A stretch of DNA of 64,000 bases from Streptococcus sanguinis (GTDB lineage: Bacteria; Bacillota; Bacilli; Lactobacillales; Streptococcaceae), in assembly GCF_026781265.1 (NCBI RefSeq), contig NZ_JAKUVC010000005.1, positions 1 through 64,000 on the forward strand. Direction: 5' to 3'. Under the pieces are notes generated by a model, which was not told the origin of the DNA, ran no database searches, and worked only from the letters and a program-made list of their open reading frames with translations. Every line of letters starts with the position of its first letter. Position 1 is the first letter of the stretch. Shown here in pieces: positions 35,524-44,080 of the stretch. The translations under genes and the position numbers were made by a program.

Positions 35524-37005
35524 TTACTCATCTAAGCGAATAAACATCATTGCGTTAAGTAAGGAGATGAGTGCGACCGTATTAATATTATTGTAATAGA
35601 TCAGTCTCTTGTTTTCAATGGGTGGAATAATAAAATTAGAAATGATGATATCGTAAGGTGCTTCTTTTAAAGAATCGATTGATAGTTCTAATTTATTCCA
35701 AACTTCAAGTTCAAAATTATTACTGCAATAATAAGAAAGTGTCTCTGCTACTGATCTTGCATGATATTGATCAAAATTACTCATGACTAAAACTTTTAAT
35801 TTAGGCTGATTTTGTAAAAGATTCAGCACTAAATGTTTGCTGTGAGTGATAAAAGTATAGGATAGATGGTTAACTTTCATTGGTGTGCTAGGGATATCCA
35901 AAGTCTCTAGATAATGTTCAATTCCTTTTTTAATATCTGAAACAAATTGAGGGAAAATATTTTGAAAGTTCTTGATTGTATTGCCTTTTTGATCAAACAG
36001 AATAAACTCTGTAGATAGTTCCTGGCGATGCAGATGTGCTGTATTATGCAAATGCCAAATAAGATTGTCCTTATTGTCAATTTTAAGATTATATTTGCTT
36101 TCTATCTGATCAATTAAATCACTTAATAATTGATACGAATTTTTTACATAGCTGTCTGTTTTTGCACAGCTCATAAATAGATTTTCATCAATGAAAAACA
36201 TTTTTTGAAAATAGGAGACAAATAGTTGACCTATCACTTCTTTATTCAAAGAGATATGGTATTCAGAATCAAAGCTCGCTACAATGTCTTCGATTCCTTC
36301 TGCCTGCATGAAAGATTCTAACAATTGATTGTTAAAAAAATCTTTCTCAACTTCCAAGAAATGACCAAACTTTATTCGATATAAATTTGTAACCAGGAGC
36401 AATTTTAACATTCGTTGAGTTGCGAAATTGACAGGAAATGCAGTTTCTTTATAAACCAGTGCTAATAGTTTACACAAAGGTTCTGCTGAAAAATCTGTAA
36501 AGGGCCATTCAAGAAAATAATATTTTTCTGAAAAATATTGTGTAAAAAAATAACGGATATCAACCTCATCTCCAATAATTCGAATAGGATTGAGACTAAT
36601 CTTAAAATTATATTGTTTTTTTATAATTTTGTTAATATCATTTGTTATTCGATAGAGTGAAGAAGAACTCATATAAAACTCTTGACAAATACTTTCAGAT
36701 TTTCTCCCCTCATTAAAGAAGATGAATTCTAAAATTGAAAAATATCTTGAGTGCTTAAAGAAATAGTGATAGACCATCTCAATATCACTATCATCAGTAT
36801 TGATGATACGTATACCATTAGTAGAGGAGTGAAAAATCAATTGAGGAAACGCAGACTTGACATGGGATAAATCATCTTTTACTGAACGTTCTGTACAATT
36901 CAATAGTTCAGCCAACTCAGAAATATGAAACCAGTGTTTGTTTTTAAATAGAAGTTCTAATAGTTCTAATTGCCTGTGGCTCTTTTTAGACAATAATTCT
37001 CTCAT
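35524..37005 (-). CDS. RofA-like/Mga-family transcriptional regulator
   Basis: A 493-residue stand-alone regulator of the RALP/Mga class. The N-terminal helix-turn-helix regions (HISELAELLNCTERSVKDDLS at about 26-46, and a second near residue 105 around CQEFYMSSSSLYRITND) are followed by a long PRD-like central part and a C-terminal EIIB-like segment. RofA-like proteins control surface adhesins and stress genes in streptococci. It is divergent from the Asp23/Gls24 operon, with a cre-like site and a palindrome in between, so this operon is a plausible target. Very AT-rich compared with flanking housekeeping genes. Confidence 0.85.
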   Translation of the reverse strand: MRELLSKKSHRQLELLELLFKNKHWFHISELAELLNCTERSVKDDLSHVKSAFPQLIFHSSTNGIRIINTDDSDIEMVYHYFFKHSRYFSILEFIFFNEGRKSESICQEFYMSSSSLYRITNDINKIIKKQYNFKISLNPIRIIGDEVDIRYFFTQYFSEKYYFLEWPFTDFSAEPLCKLLALVYKETAFPVNFATQRMLKLLLVTNLYRIKFGHFLEVEKDFFNNQLLESFMQAEGIEDIVASFDSEYHISLNKEVIGQLFVSYFQKMFFIDENLFMSCAKTDSYVKNSYQLLSDLIDQIESKYNLKIDNKDNLIWHLHNTAHLHRQELSTEFILFDQKGNTIKNFQNIFPQFVSDIKKGIEHYLETLDIPSTPMKVNHLSYTFITHSKHLVLNLLQNQPKLKVLVMSNFDQYHARSVAETLSYYCSNNFELEVWNKLELSIDSLKEAPYDIIISNFIIPPIENKRLIYYNNINTVALISLLNAMMFIRLDE

Positions 37006-37122
37006 TTTAATATATTATCCTTCATTACATGGTGTTTTAATTATCACATAATTATACCATTTTTTATTCGTTTATCCTAAGTGAAGAAATTTTTTAAACA
37101 TCAATTATGTTACAAAAAGAAC

Positions 37123-37136
37123 TGAAAACGCTTTAA
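37123..37136 (+). promoter_or_regulatory. cre-like site upstream of the glsB-asp23 operon
   Basis: TGAAAACGCTTTAA matches 13 of 14 cre positions. It lies in the 304-nt gap between the RofA-like gene and glsB. Confidence 0.55.
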
Positions 37137-37156
37137 TATAGGCTTTTTACTATATA

Positions 37157-37175
37157 TATGTACTTTGAGTACATA
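37157..37175. promoter_or_regulatory. 19-bp perfect palindrome, candidate operator
   Basis: TATGTACT-TTG-AGTACATA is a perfect inverted repeat just downstream of the cre-like site and about 135 bp before glsB. It is a candidate binding site for a dimeric regulator; which one is unknown. Confidence 0.45.
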
Positions 37176-37309
37176 AATAAAGAAAGGAAAATAAGCATAA
37201 ATGTTGCCTTTTTATGTCAAAAAATTATATAATTATGTTAATCAAAAAATAATATAAAAGAATATTATTGAACAATTTTGATTTAGAAAAATTAGAAAGG
37301 AGAATCGAT

Positions 37310-37549
37310 ATGCTTTGGTCTATTATTGTTGGAGGTGTTATTGGTCTTATTGCTGGATCAATCACTAAAAAAGGCGGCTCAATGGGTGTTATTGCAAACG
37401 TTGTTGCTGGCTTAGTCGGTTCAGTTGTTGGTCAATCGCTTCTGGGAACTTGGGGTCCTAGTTTGGCTGGTATGGCCTTGCTTCCTTCTATCATTGGTGC
37501 AGTTATTGTAGTAGCTGTTGTATCATTTGTTTTGGGTAAAAAGGCGTAA
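37310..37549 (+). CDS. glsB: GlsB/YeaQ/YmgE family membrane protein
   Basis: A 79-residue, glycine-rich, very hydrophobic small membrane protein with three helices (WSIIVGGVIGLIAGSI; MGVIANVVAGLVGSVVG; LPSIIGAVIVVAVVSFVLG). It is the GlsB type associated with general stress loci. ATG 37310 follows AAAGGAGA; a frame extends 14 codons upstream without a ribosome site. First gene of the Asp23/Gls24 operon. Confidence 0.88.
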   Translation: MLWSIIVGGVIGLIAGSITKKGGSMGVIANVVAGLVGSVVGQSLLGTWGPSLAGMALLPSIIGAVIVVAVVSFVLGKKA

Positions 37550-37604
37550 ATTGCCTTTTTGCTTTCAAAATACAATTTAAAATTTAATGATGTGAGGATT
37601 CAAT

Positions 37605-38186
37605 ATGTCAAAATCAAGAAAAATACTTTCCCTTATTTTCTGTATTTTAATCTTGACAATTTTGATTCCTGTTTTGCTAGACTTTCATAAAGTCAGCGGT
37701 CTGGGGCTCCAGATATTTAGTTGGAAGTTATTCACTTGGAAGCAGATTCCTTTTGTGGGCTACTATCTTTCTAGGTATGTTTTCTGGGGCACTGTGGTTT
37801 TAGCAAGCTTAATCTTACTACTGATGTTAGTGATAGCTTTTTATCCTAAGAGACGTTTGGAAATTCAGCTAGCTGATGCGGATGGGAAACTGATGCTGAA
37901 AAATTCAGCGATTGAAGGGTTTGTTCGTAGTCTGTTAACAGAACACGGTTTAATTAAAGATCCTACGGTTTCAGTAAATAGCCGTAAAAACAAATGCATG
38001 GTTTCCGTTAAAGGGGCAATCGTTCCTTCGGAAAACATCATCAAGAGAAGTCAGTTGATTCAAGAAGAAATTGCGTCTGGATTGACAGAATTCTTCGGAA
38101 TCAATCATAATGTCAAGCTTAAAATCTCTGTCTCAGACTTCAAGCCAAAAGAAGCGGCTAAAAAAACTACTAGTCGTGTAAAGTAA
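37605..38186 (+). CDS. amaP: Alkaline shock response membrane anchor protein
   Basis: 193 residues: two N-terminal membrane helices (about 8-27 and 57-80) and a cytoplasmic domain containing a Lys/Ser-rich tail. The size and position directly before a DUF2273 gene and asp23 fit AmaP, which anchors Asp23 to the membrane in staphylococci. Co-transcribed with neighbours. Confidence 0.85.
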   Translation: MSKSRKILSLIFCILILTILIPVLLDFHKVSGLGLQIFSWKLFTWKQIPFVGYYLSRYVFWGTVVLASLILLLMLVIAFYPKRRLEIQLADADGKLMLKNSAIEGFVRSLLTEHGLIKDPTVSVNSRKNKCMVSVKGAIVPSENIIKRSQLIQEEIASGLTEFFGINHNVKLKISVSDFKPKEAAKKTTSRVK

Positions 38187-38197
38187 GGAAGTAAAAA

Positions 38198-38368
38198 ATG
38201 GAATGGTTTAAAAAATATCAATATCCAATCTTGTCTGGATTAGCAGGCATTATTCTAGCGTGTTTTATCCTATCCTTTGGCTTCTTTAAGACTCTATTTG
38301 TCTTGATTTGCGCTACTCTAGGGGCAGGAATTGGATATTATATTCAAAATAAAAATATATTTAAATAA
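38198..38368 (+). CDS. Small DUF2273 membrane protein
   Basis: A 56-residue protein with two hydrophobic helices (PILSGLAGIILACFILSFGF; TLFVLICATLGAGIGYYI) and a short basic C-terminus. The pattern and location between amaP and asp23 identify the DUF2273 family, of unknown function. AAGGAAG precedes ATG 38198. It starts 11 nt after amaP. Confidence 0.82.
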   Translation: MEWFKKYQYPILSGLAGIILACFILSFGFFKTLFVLICATLGAGIGYYIQNKNIFK

Positions 38369-38385
38369 GAATAAAGGAGTTTAAC

Positions 38386-39006
38386 ATGTCAAATAAAGAT
38401 GTTAAAGATGTAAAAGAATTTACTAAAAATGATGTTGCTCAAGCAGCTCATGAAGTGAAACCAGCAACTCATGAAGTAAGAGGTGAATTGACTTACGATG
38501 ATAAGGTCATTCAAAAAATTATCGGCCTCTCTTTAGAAAAAGTTTCAGGTTTGCTGGCTGTTGACGGTGGCTTTTTCTCTAATATAAAAGATAAATTGGT
38601 CAACTCTGACAATGTCACTCATGGTGTTAATGTTGAAGTTGGTAAAGAACAAGTAGCTGTTGACTTGAATGTGGTTGCGGAATATCAAAAGAATGTTCCA
38701 ACTTTATACAAAGAAATCAAGAAAGTTGTTGTAGAAGAAGTTTCTAAGATGACTGATTTGGAAGTTGTTGAAGTAAATGTCAATGTTGTTGATATTAAAA
38801 CAAAAGAACAACACGAAGCGGATTCAGTAAGCCTTCAAGACCGAGTGACAGATGTTGCTGAATCAACAGGCGAATTTGCTTCAGAGCAATTCGAAAAAGC
38901 AAAATCTGGCATTAGTGGTGGCTTCTCAGCTGTTCAAGAAAAAGTTGGCGATGGTGTAGATGCTGTTAAAGACGCTGCATCAAATGAAAAAACTCGCGTT
39001 CGTTAA
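38386..39006 (+). CDS. Asp23/Gls24 family envelope stress protein
   Basis: A 206-residue Asp23/Gls24 protein. The core (about 30-145) carries TYDDKVIQKIIGLSLEKVSGLLAVDGG and VNVVDIKT. A C-terminal low-complexity amphipathic tail (EFASEQFEKAKSG... with repeated Lys/Ala/Val) resembles the CsbD protein that follows. Asp23 forms a membrane-bound network via AmaP and responds to cell-wall stress. AAAGGAG precedes the ATG. Confidence 0.92.
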   Translation: MSNKDVKDVKEFTKNDVAQAAHEVKPATHEVRGELTYDDKVIQKIIGLSLEKVSGLLAVDGGFFSNIKDKLVNSDNVTHGVNVEVGKEQVAVDLNVVAEYQKNVPTLYKEIKKVVVEEVSKMTDLEVVEVNVNVVDIKTKEQHEADSVSLQDRVTDVAESTGEFASEQFEKAKSGISGGFSAVQEKVGDGVDAVKDAASNEKTRVR

Positions 39007-39082
39007 TTCTCTAATTAGGATTAGGAATTCTTATATTCTTTCATTTCTTTAAAAATTGAAACTAATAACGGAGGTATCAATT

Positions 39083-39295
39083 ATGTCTACAGAAGAAAAA
39101 TTCAACCAAGCTAAAGGTTCTGTTAAAGAAGGCTTTGGCAAATTAACTGGTGATAAAAAAACAGAAAAAGAAGGAGCTGCTGAAAAAGTAGTTTCTAAAG
39201 TTAAAGAAGTTGCAGAAGATGCCAAAGATGCTGTTGAAGGCGCGATCGAAGGTGTTAAAAATATGGTTAAGAAAGACGATAAAGACGTTAAATAA
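39083..39295 (+). CDS. CsbD family stress protein
   Basis: A 70-residue hydrophilic, Lys/Glu-rich protein with the CsbD signature ([20 protein letters not shown]) and alanine/valine heptad-like C-terminus. ATG 39083 follows GGAGG. CsbD proteins are abundant general-stress proteins of unknown mechanism. Last gene of the stress operon. Confidence 0.9.
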   Translation: MSTEEKFNQAKGSVKEGFGKLTGDKKTEKEGAAEKVVSKVKEVAEDAKDAVEGAIEGVKNMVKKDDKDVK

Positions 39296-39345
39296 TACCA
39301 ATAGTCGATTTTCCTTATAAAAAGTCTTTGTTAACTATAGTAACT

Positions 39346-39382
39346 AAAAAGAGAGAACAATTAATTCTGTTCTCTCTTTTTT
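39346..39382. terminator. Terminator of the stress operon
   Basis: AAAGAGAGAACA/TGTTCTCTCTTT hairpin with A and T flanks. It can terminate both the csbD transcript and the convergent DUF389 gene. Confidence 0.85.
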
Positions 39383-39407
39383 GTGTATTTGTCTAGGAAA
39401 ATTGTTT

Positions 39408-40460
39408 CTATTCCTTGTTTTTAGTTGGAGTTTCTTTCTTCTCCTTATCAATTTTTTGAAGTTCATGGTCATTTTTATATTGAATAATATACTCAACGAT
39501 GTCTTTTTCGGTTAAGCGGTCATTGGATAATTGTGAAATTTGAATTGAAATATTTTTCAAGCCATAGTCGTTTTGTTTACTAAGAATTTCTTTCAATTTC
39601 TCATCTGAAAGATAGTTTCCTGAAATAGTTAACTTTAGAGTATTATCTTCTTTATCATAGTTCTTTTTTAGGATTGTGTTCTCTTTAAACTGATCAGATA
39701 AGTATTTATTTATAGATTCATTGATTAAGGTCTCTCTCACTAAGGTAGTCGCTGAAACCAAACTTGGAATAATAAGAATAAGCGAAACTAGAATTAATAT
39801 TTTTCGCATTTTATAGGCTTCTTGATTGTGTTTAATGTAATGATTTTTCACCATAGTTAAGCTCGTCCCTATGTATGTAGCAATCATAATGAAACTACAG
39901 TTAATGAAAAATAAGTAGGATGCTCCTAACATAAACTCAAAGTTTCCTGTTGCTATAGCATAGCCGACAGTACATACTGGGGGCATAAGAGCTGTTGCGA
40001 TAGCCACTCCAGGCACAATGTTATTTGCTTCTTTTTTACGTGCTCCAATAACTCCAGCTAGTCCACCCACAAAAGCTATAACTACATCCCAAATTGTTGG
40101 TGAAGTTCTGGCAATAATTTCTGAACTTGCAAAAGAGATTGGAGAAATAAAAAAATAAATCGTAGATGCTAAGAGGCTTAACAAAACTTGAATAGAAAGA
40201 ATTTTAAACGACTTTTTGAGCAGTTTCATATCTAGTATTGCTAATGAAAAACCAATTCCAATAATAGTTGTCATTAATGGAGAAATCAACATTGCCCCAA
40301 TGATAACTGGAGTGGAATTCATGTTTAAGCCAATAGATGCAATCAACATAGCACATAGCAAAGTAGCTACATCGCTTCTTGATAAATCTAAATCATCGTA
40401 TAGCCTATCTCTAAATTCAACTAAAGAATAAAGTTTATCCTCTTTTAAAATTTTTCTCAT
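39408..40460 (-). CDS. DUF389 family membrane protein
   Basis: A 350-residue protein with a DUF389 membrane core (about 25-235). The core contains several helices and the conserved LLCAMLIASIGLNMNS, VIIGAMLISPLM and ALMPPVCTVGYAIA motifs, followed by a C-terminal soluble domain. Function is unknown; it is related to TIGR00341/TIGR00271 proteins. Convergent with the Asp23 operon. The gene is AT-rich. Confidence 0.85.
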   Translation of the reverse strand: MRKILKEDKLYSLVEFRDRLYDDLDLSRSDVATLLCAMLIASIGLNMNSTPVIIGAMLISPLMTTIIGIGFSLAILDMKLLKKSFKILSIQVLLSLLASTIYFFISPISFASSEIIARTSPTIWDVVIAFVGGLAGVIGARKKEANNIVPGVAIATALMPPVCTVGYAIATGNFEFMLGASYLFFINCSFIMIATYIGTSLTMVKNHYIKHNQEAYKMRKILILVSLILIIPSLVSATTLVRETLINESINKYLSDQFKENTILKKNYDKEDNTLKLTISGNYLSDEKLKEILSKQNDYGLKNISIQISQLSNDRLTEKDIVEYIIQYKNDHELQKIDKEKKETPTKNKE

Positions 40461-40761
40461 AATAATATTCCCCTTATTAAAGTTCTCTAAATTATAAACT
40501 CATGTAAAGTAATGAATGAAATAGGTAATATTCCAAAGAAATTACAGAAAGAAGTATATAACCGCTATTTATTTTAACATAAAAACAACATAATTAAAAT
40601 CTAATTTTTGAGAAGAGGTTTCATAACATTCTTACAGGCTAAAAAAAGCAACACATACTGAATTATTAACTGAATAACAAAACAGCATTAGTTTGTCACG
40701 GCCTTTTTTCTTTGTGTAACTACTTTTTCAAAAGTCTTAAAATATTTTTGTATTTTTAATG

Positions 40762-40799
40762 TGTAAACGCTTGCAAAAATCTGGATAGTGTACTATAAT
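40762..40799 (+). promoter_or_regulatory. Promoter with cre over the -35 box
   Basis: TTGCAA (40771-40776), a 17-nt spacer and TATAAT (40794-40799). The cre-like TGTAAACGCTTGCA (40762-40775, 13 of 14) overlaps the -35, so CcpA binding should block this promoter. Confidence 0.7.
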
Positions 40800-40805
40800 A
40801 GAGTT

Positions 40806-41220
40806 AAGGAAATAGAAAGAAAGGAAGCCAAATTCATTCGCTTTTAAGTTTACTTTGTTGGTATAGTTGTTTGTAATACATAAGTAGTTGCTTTACTTGA
40901 AATATTGGTTGAATTGTCAGACAGGCCTGCTTAGCTTGCCTGATTGTAACGATAGTATAGAAAGTAGAAGCTTTTAGATGGTTTTCAAACTTCGAGAATT
41001 CAATCAATAGTGCTTTATTATGTTATAGAGATTTCCAATGCTAAGATAAAAAGAAAATCATTAGCGGTTGAAGGAATTAAAAGTTTATAAAAAATAATAA
41101 AAACAATAAATAAAAAAATTGTTATTCAGTTACACCTTGGATGAACTGATTGCTCTCATACCAGCGAAGTAAACCAGACCTCTAGCTGAGTAAAGCTAGA
41201 GGTCGTTTTTTTTTTTTTTT
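40806..41220 (+). ncRNA. Candidate CcpA-controlled untranslated transcript
   Basis: About 415 nt from a good promoter to a very strong terminator (GACCTCTAGCT/AGCTAGAGGTC, 41177-41209, then at least 14 T). It has no ORF beyond a 10-codon ATG frame at 40978 without a convincing ribosome site. It contains at least one more hairpin (CAGGC/GCCTG near 40923-40942). It fills most of the 977-nt gap after the DUF389 gene. Either an sRNA or a leader for the secreted-protein gene downstream, though the terminator argues for an independent RNA. Confidence 0.5.
41177..41220 (+). terminator. Strong intrinsic terminator
   Basis: 11-bp perfect stem with a 6-nt loop followed by a long T tract, ending the transcript from 40806. 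Confidence 0.92.
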
Positions 41221-41300
41221 GCTACGATTGGCATGCCGTGTATCTGGGGTGAGAGCCCTCTGGGGCCTGTTTTCTTGTACTTTGCAAGTATAAGATACCG

Positions 41301-41329
41301 TTGACAGGAAAGGGTTTTCATTGTATATT
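41301..41329 (+). promoter_or_regulatory. Promoter of the secreted-protein gene
   Basis: TTGACA (41301-41306), a 17-nt spacer and TATATT (41324-41329), about 110 bp before the reading frame at 41438. Confidence 0.7.
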
Positions 41330-41437
41330 TATATTAGGAATGATGATTGGAAAACAATTAGCAGTTAGGAGGGAGGTTATTGTAGGAGCAGTTTTTCAAG
41401 TGTCATCATTGCTTTTCATTATTAGGAGGGTATGATT

Positions 41438-42472
41438 ATGCCGATTATAAGAAAAGTTCAAATGTATCTTTTGCTTCTGTTTTTCTCTTTGAGCGGTGTC
41501 TTGCCAAGTCAGATTGTTTTTGCGGAATAGTCGCAGAACGGGGAGATAAGTGATACAGTGCTGTCCAATCTCTATCTGGTAGACTCTTCCCTGCAAAAAG
41601 TTGGTTTGTCCATCAATGATTTTACGTCATTAAACCGGAAAGACGACCAATTTTATAGGGATTTAAAAGAATATGTCAATGATGTGGCAAATCAACTGAC
41701 AGTCGATAAAGAAGCGATGGAGGAAAAGGAAAAAGCTAAGAACATGGCCAATCAATGGAACTATGCTTTTGAGATGGCCAAGTTAAACATGGGTCGCGAT
41801 GCCAATGCGACTACTCTTGAAAAAGAGACGGCCTATATGTATTTGTCTCACTTCGTGGATATCAAGACAGGTGTTTTAGAGAAAGTCGTACCAGAGTATT
41901 CTAACGAAACCTACTTCAGTTCCTGGATTGTCAATGACGACAGGCGCACTTACGATACCTATCTAAGAGGGGTTCAGAGGGGAGAACTGATTTATAATAC
42001 TATCAATACCGTTAAAACCCTAAAAGATAGCGCTGATTTATTGAAGGAGGCTGTCAATATAGAAGAACTTGATTTGACTGCTTCGCAGACAGCACTTAGA
42101 GCATCTCATTTGATAATACAAGCTGGTAGAAGTGGAGTAGATTTAAGAAATCAAGTGGACACCTTTAAAACCTTATATAATTCTTCCTCAAATTTAAGGG
42201 AACTAATCGCAGCCTTGAATAAAAGTCTTGACTTGGAAAAATATGACGAATACTATAGGAATAGTGTGGTAGACTTACTCTTCAATGCTGTTTCCTCCGT
42301 AACAATCGGAGTAGACAGCTATGTTCTGTCAAGTCTGGGAGTTATGCCGCAAGGACTCTTCTTCATGGTCGCCAAGGATTTGATTGACAAATACCGTTGG
42401 ATTTCGCTGATTCAGTACAATGGCATGCGGGTCAGCAAGCGGATGCTCCGATACTATGGTGTTGACTGGTGA
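41438..42472 (+). pseudogene. Secreted protein with amber stop after the signal peptide
   Basis: ATG 41438, 7 nt behind AGGAGGG, opens a textbook signal peptide (basic start, LLLLFFSLSG core, cleavage region IVFAE). An in-frame TAG (41528-41530, codon 31) follows at once. The same frame then stays open for 313 further codons to 42472, a largely alpha-helical, charged protein (for example KEAMEEKEKAKNMANQWN) that I do not recognise. The amber codon is the only lesion visible, so this is either a very recent pseudogene, a readthrough product, or a sequencing error. ATG 41558 could express a leaderless form. Confidence 0.6.
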
Positions 42473-42512
42473 TAAGCAATTTGCAAGACCATGTGAGCCA
42501 ATAAAAGGTGAG

Positions 42513-42549
42513 AAACCCGAATATCATACGGCTTGATATTCGGGTTTTT
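42513..42549 (+). terminator. Terminator after the secreted-protein frame
   Basis: AAACCCGAATATCA/TGATATTCGGGTTT, a 14-bp perfect stem with a T run. Confidence 0.88.
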
Positions 42550-42566
42550 GGAAAGGTAAAGAGAAA

Positions 42567-43268
42567 ATGAAGCTGAAAAAAGAAAAATGTCGGCACCAGC
42601 TGTTTGACTATGAGGCCGACTATGTCATCTGCCCGGTCTGCGGTGAGCCTATTGCGGAGAATATACCGAATAATCCCAATTTCAAGCTGCAGATGATTCG
42701 GCGGAGTCGGAAGTATAAAAGATTTTTAAGGTGGAAAAAAGGTTATTTCTTTTTCTTGTTTTTAATATTATTTTTAATGTTATTCATTATCTTCAATTAT
42801 CAATTCTTGGATAGTTTAGTGATTAAGAGCTACGGGATTACAGGTATTGATTCTTTTGAGCCTATTCTCAAATGGAGCTTCTATCCCTTCAAAGATGTTG
42901 TAGAGACAGCGGCCGTCCTCACTTTTATTCTTGCAGGACCTCAGCTTGATAGACGAGAATGGCTGAGACGCTGGCATCTTCAAAAGCATGCACATTACTA
43001 TTTGGCATCATATCTGTATCCAGTAATCAGAGTAGCAAATTATATTCTGTTAATTTATCTAGGCAGTGAATTTTGGAGTAAGCTTATTTATTTAGAAGAG
43101 ATGGACTTGTTGAATTATCACTTAGATGGCCAGGAACTGATTTACGCCAGTATGGTCTATGCCAAGGAGAATCTTCGCGGCCTCTACATTGTGCTGGGCC
43201 TTAATTTTCTTGCAGACTGCTGGCTCTTTTTCTACCAGCGCTTGGCTATACGGGTTAATCGATTTTAG
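42567..43268 (+). CDS. Zinc-ribbon membrane protein of unknown function
   Basis: 233 residues. The N-terminus has a Cys/His cluster (CRHQLFDYEADYVICPVCGE) that looks like a zinc ribbon. It is followed by membrane helices at about 59-78, near 105-125, and two towards the C-terminus (about 153-170 and 207-225). I do not recognise a named family. GGAAAGG precedes the ATG. A decayed partial copy of its N-terminus lies directly downstream, so this is a duplicated lineage-specific gene. Confidence 0.7.
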   Translation: MKLKKEKCRHQLFDYEADYVICPVCGEPIAENIPNNPNFKLQMIRRSRKYKRFLRWKKGYFFFLFLILFLMLFIIFNYQFLDSLVIKSYGITGIDSFEPILKWSFYPFKDVVETAAVLTFILAGPQLDRREWLRRWHLQKHAHYYLASYLYPVIRVANYILLIYLGSEFWSKLIYLEEMDLLNYHLDGQELIYASMVYAKENLRGLYIVLGLNFLADCWLFFYQRLAIRVNRF

Positions 43269-43289
43269 GATTCAGGAAAGAGAGTAGAT

Positions 43290-43815
43290 ATGAAAAAAAA
43301 CAAAATGCCGCCACCAACTGTTTGACTATGAAGCCGACTATGTCATTTGTACGGCCTGCCTCTTTCTGCCTCTGCTCTTTCCTTGCCATATCGGTCTTTG
43401 GGTAGCAGTGATTGGAATTTTGGCGACCTAAATCCTGCCCGGCTTTCTCAGTAATCCCAATCACGATTTTGTCTCGGCTGATCTCAGCCCCACCGATTTT
43501 CCTCATTTGATTGAGCGGCTGTTTCTTCTGGACATTATCACTTTTGGGTAGAAGTTGATTGGGCTTTCCGAGCATTTCGGCAATGAAAATTTCTCCCCCC
43601 TGTCTGTCCTTCTGCCCTACACTCCTTGTAACAAGCTAGAACGTAGATTTTCAATGAGGTTTCTGCTTATAGAGGTAGCACTTCCGATTCTAAGCTTGAT
43701 AGCTAGCCTGCTGTTCTTTTCTGCTCATGCTCTGGCAACGGTCGGGCTGGCTTTCTTGGTTACAGCTGCGATAATGGTTTATTTTGTCCGTTTTAATCTG
43801 ACTGGTAAAGCCTAA
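43290..43815 (+). pseudogene. Decayed relative of the zinc-ribbon membrane protein
   Basis: ATG 43290 is followed by an A-rich run and a frameshift. The shifted frame then reads KCRHQLFDYEADYVIC as in the upstream gene. It diverges after ICTAC, meets an in-frame TAA at about 43430 and another stop at about 43550. The last open piece (43555-43815) ends in two hydrophobic helices. The CPVC motif is lost (CTAC). Multiple lesions make this a clear pseudogene, possibly of a shorter paralog. Confidence 0.7.
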
Positions 43816-44080
43816 CCCTAAAAAGGGACAGTTTGCGGCTGTTTCTTTTTTTGCTGTCGGTGTGTTTTTTCGTGGTTAGAAAAATAGCTTCATTCTAAGT
43901 CACAATGGAAAAACAATTTTTCTTTGTTTTGAAAAAACATGAAAAAATGCTATAATAGGTTAGATATGCGAATCTTTGGTTTGCAAGACTGTAATTCGAC
44001 TTGGCTAGCCAAGGACCGTTAGTAATAAAATAAAGAATCTTTGATAAAAGTGAGGTTCTGAAAATTGAATAGGAGAAAAA

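Noticed and set aside
40978..41010. 10-codon ORF inside the candidate RNA at 40806-41220
   Set aside because: It is too short and lacks a convincing ribosome site, so I did not call it a peptide gene.
43255..43575. 106-codon minus-strand ORF
   Set aside because: It is the antisense of the decayed zinc-ribbon copy; no ribosome site, promoter or recognisable domain.
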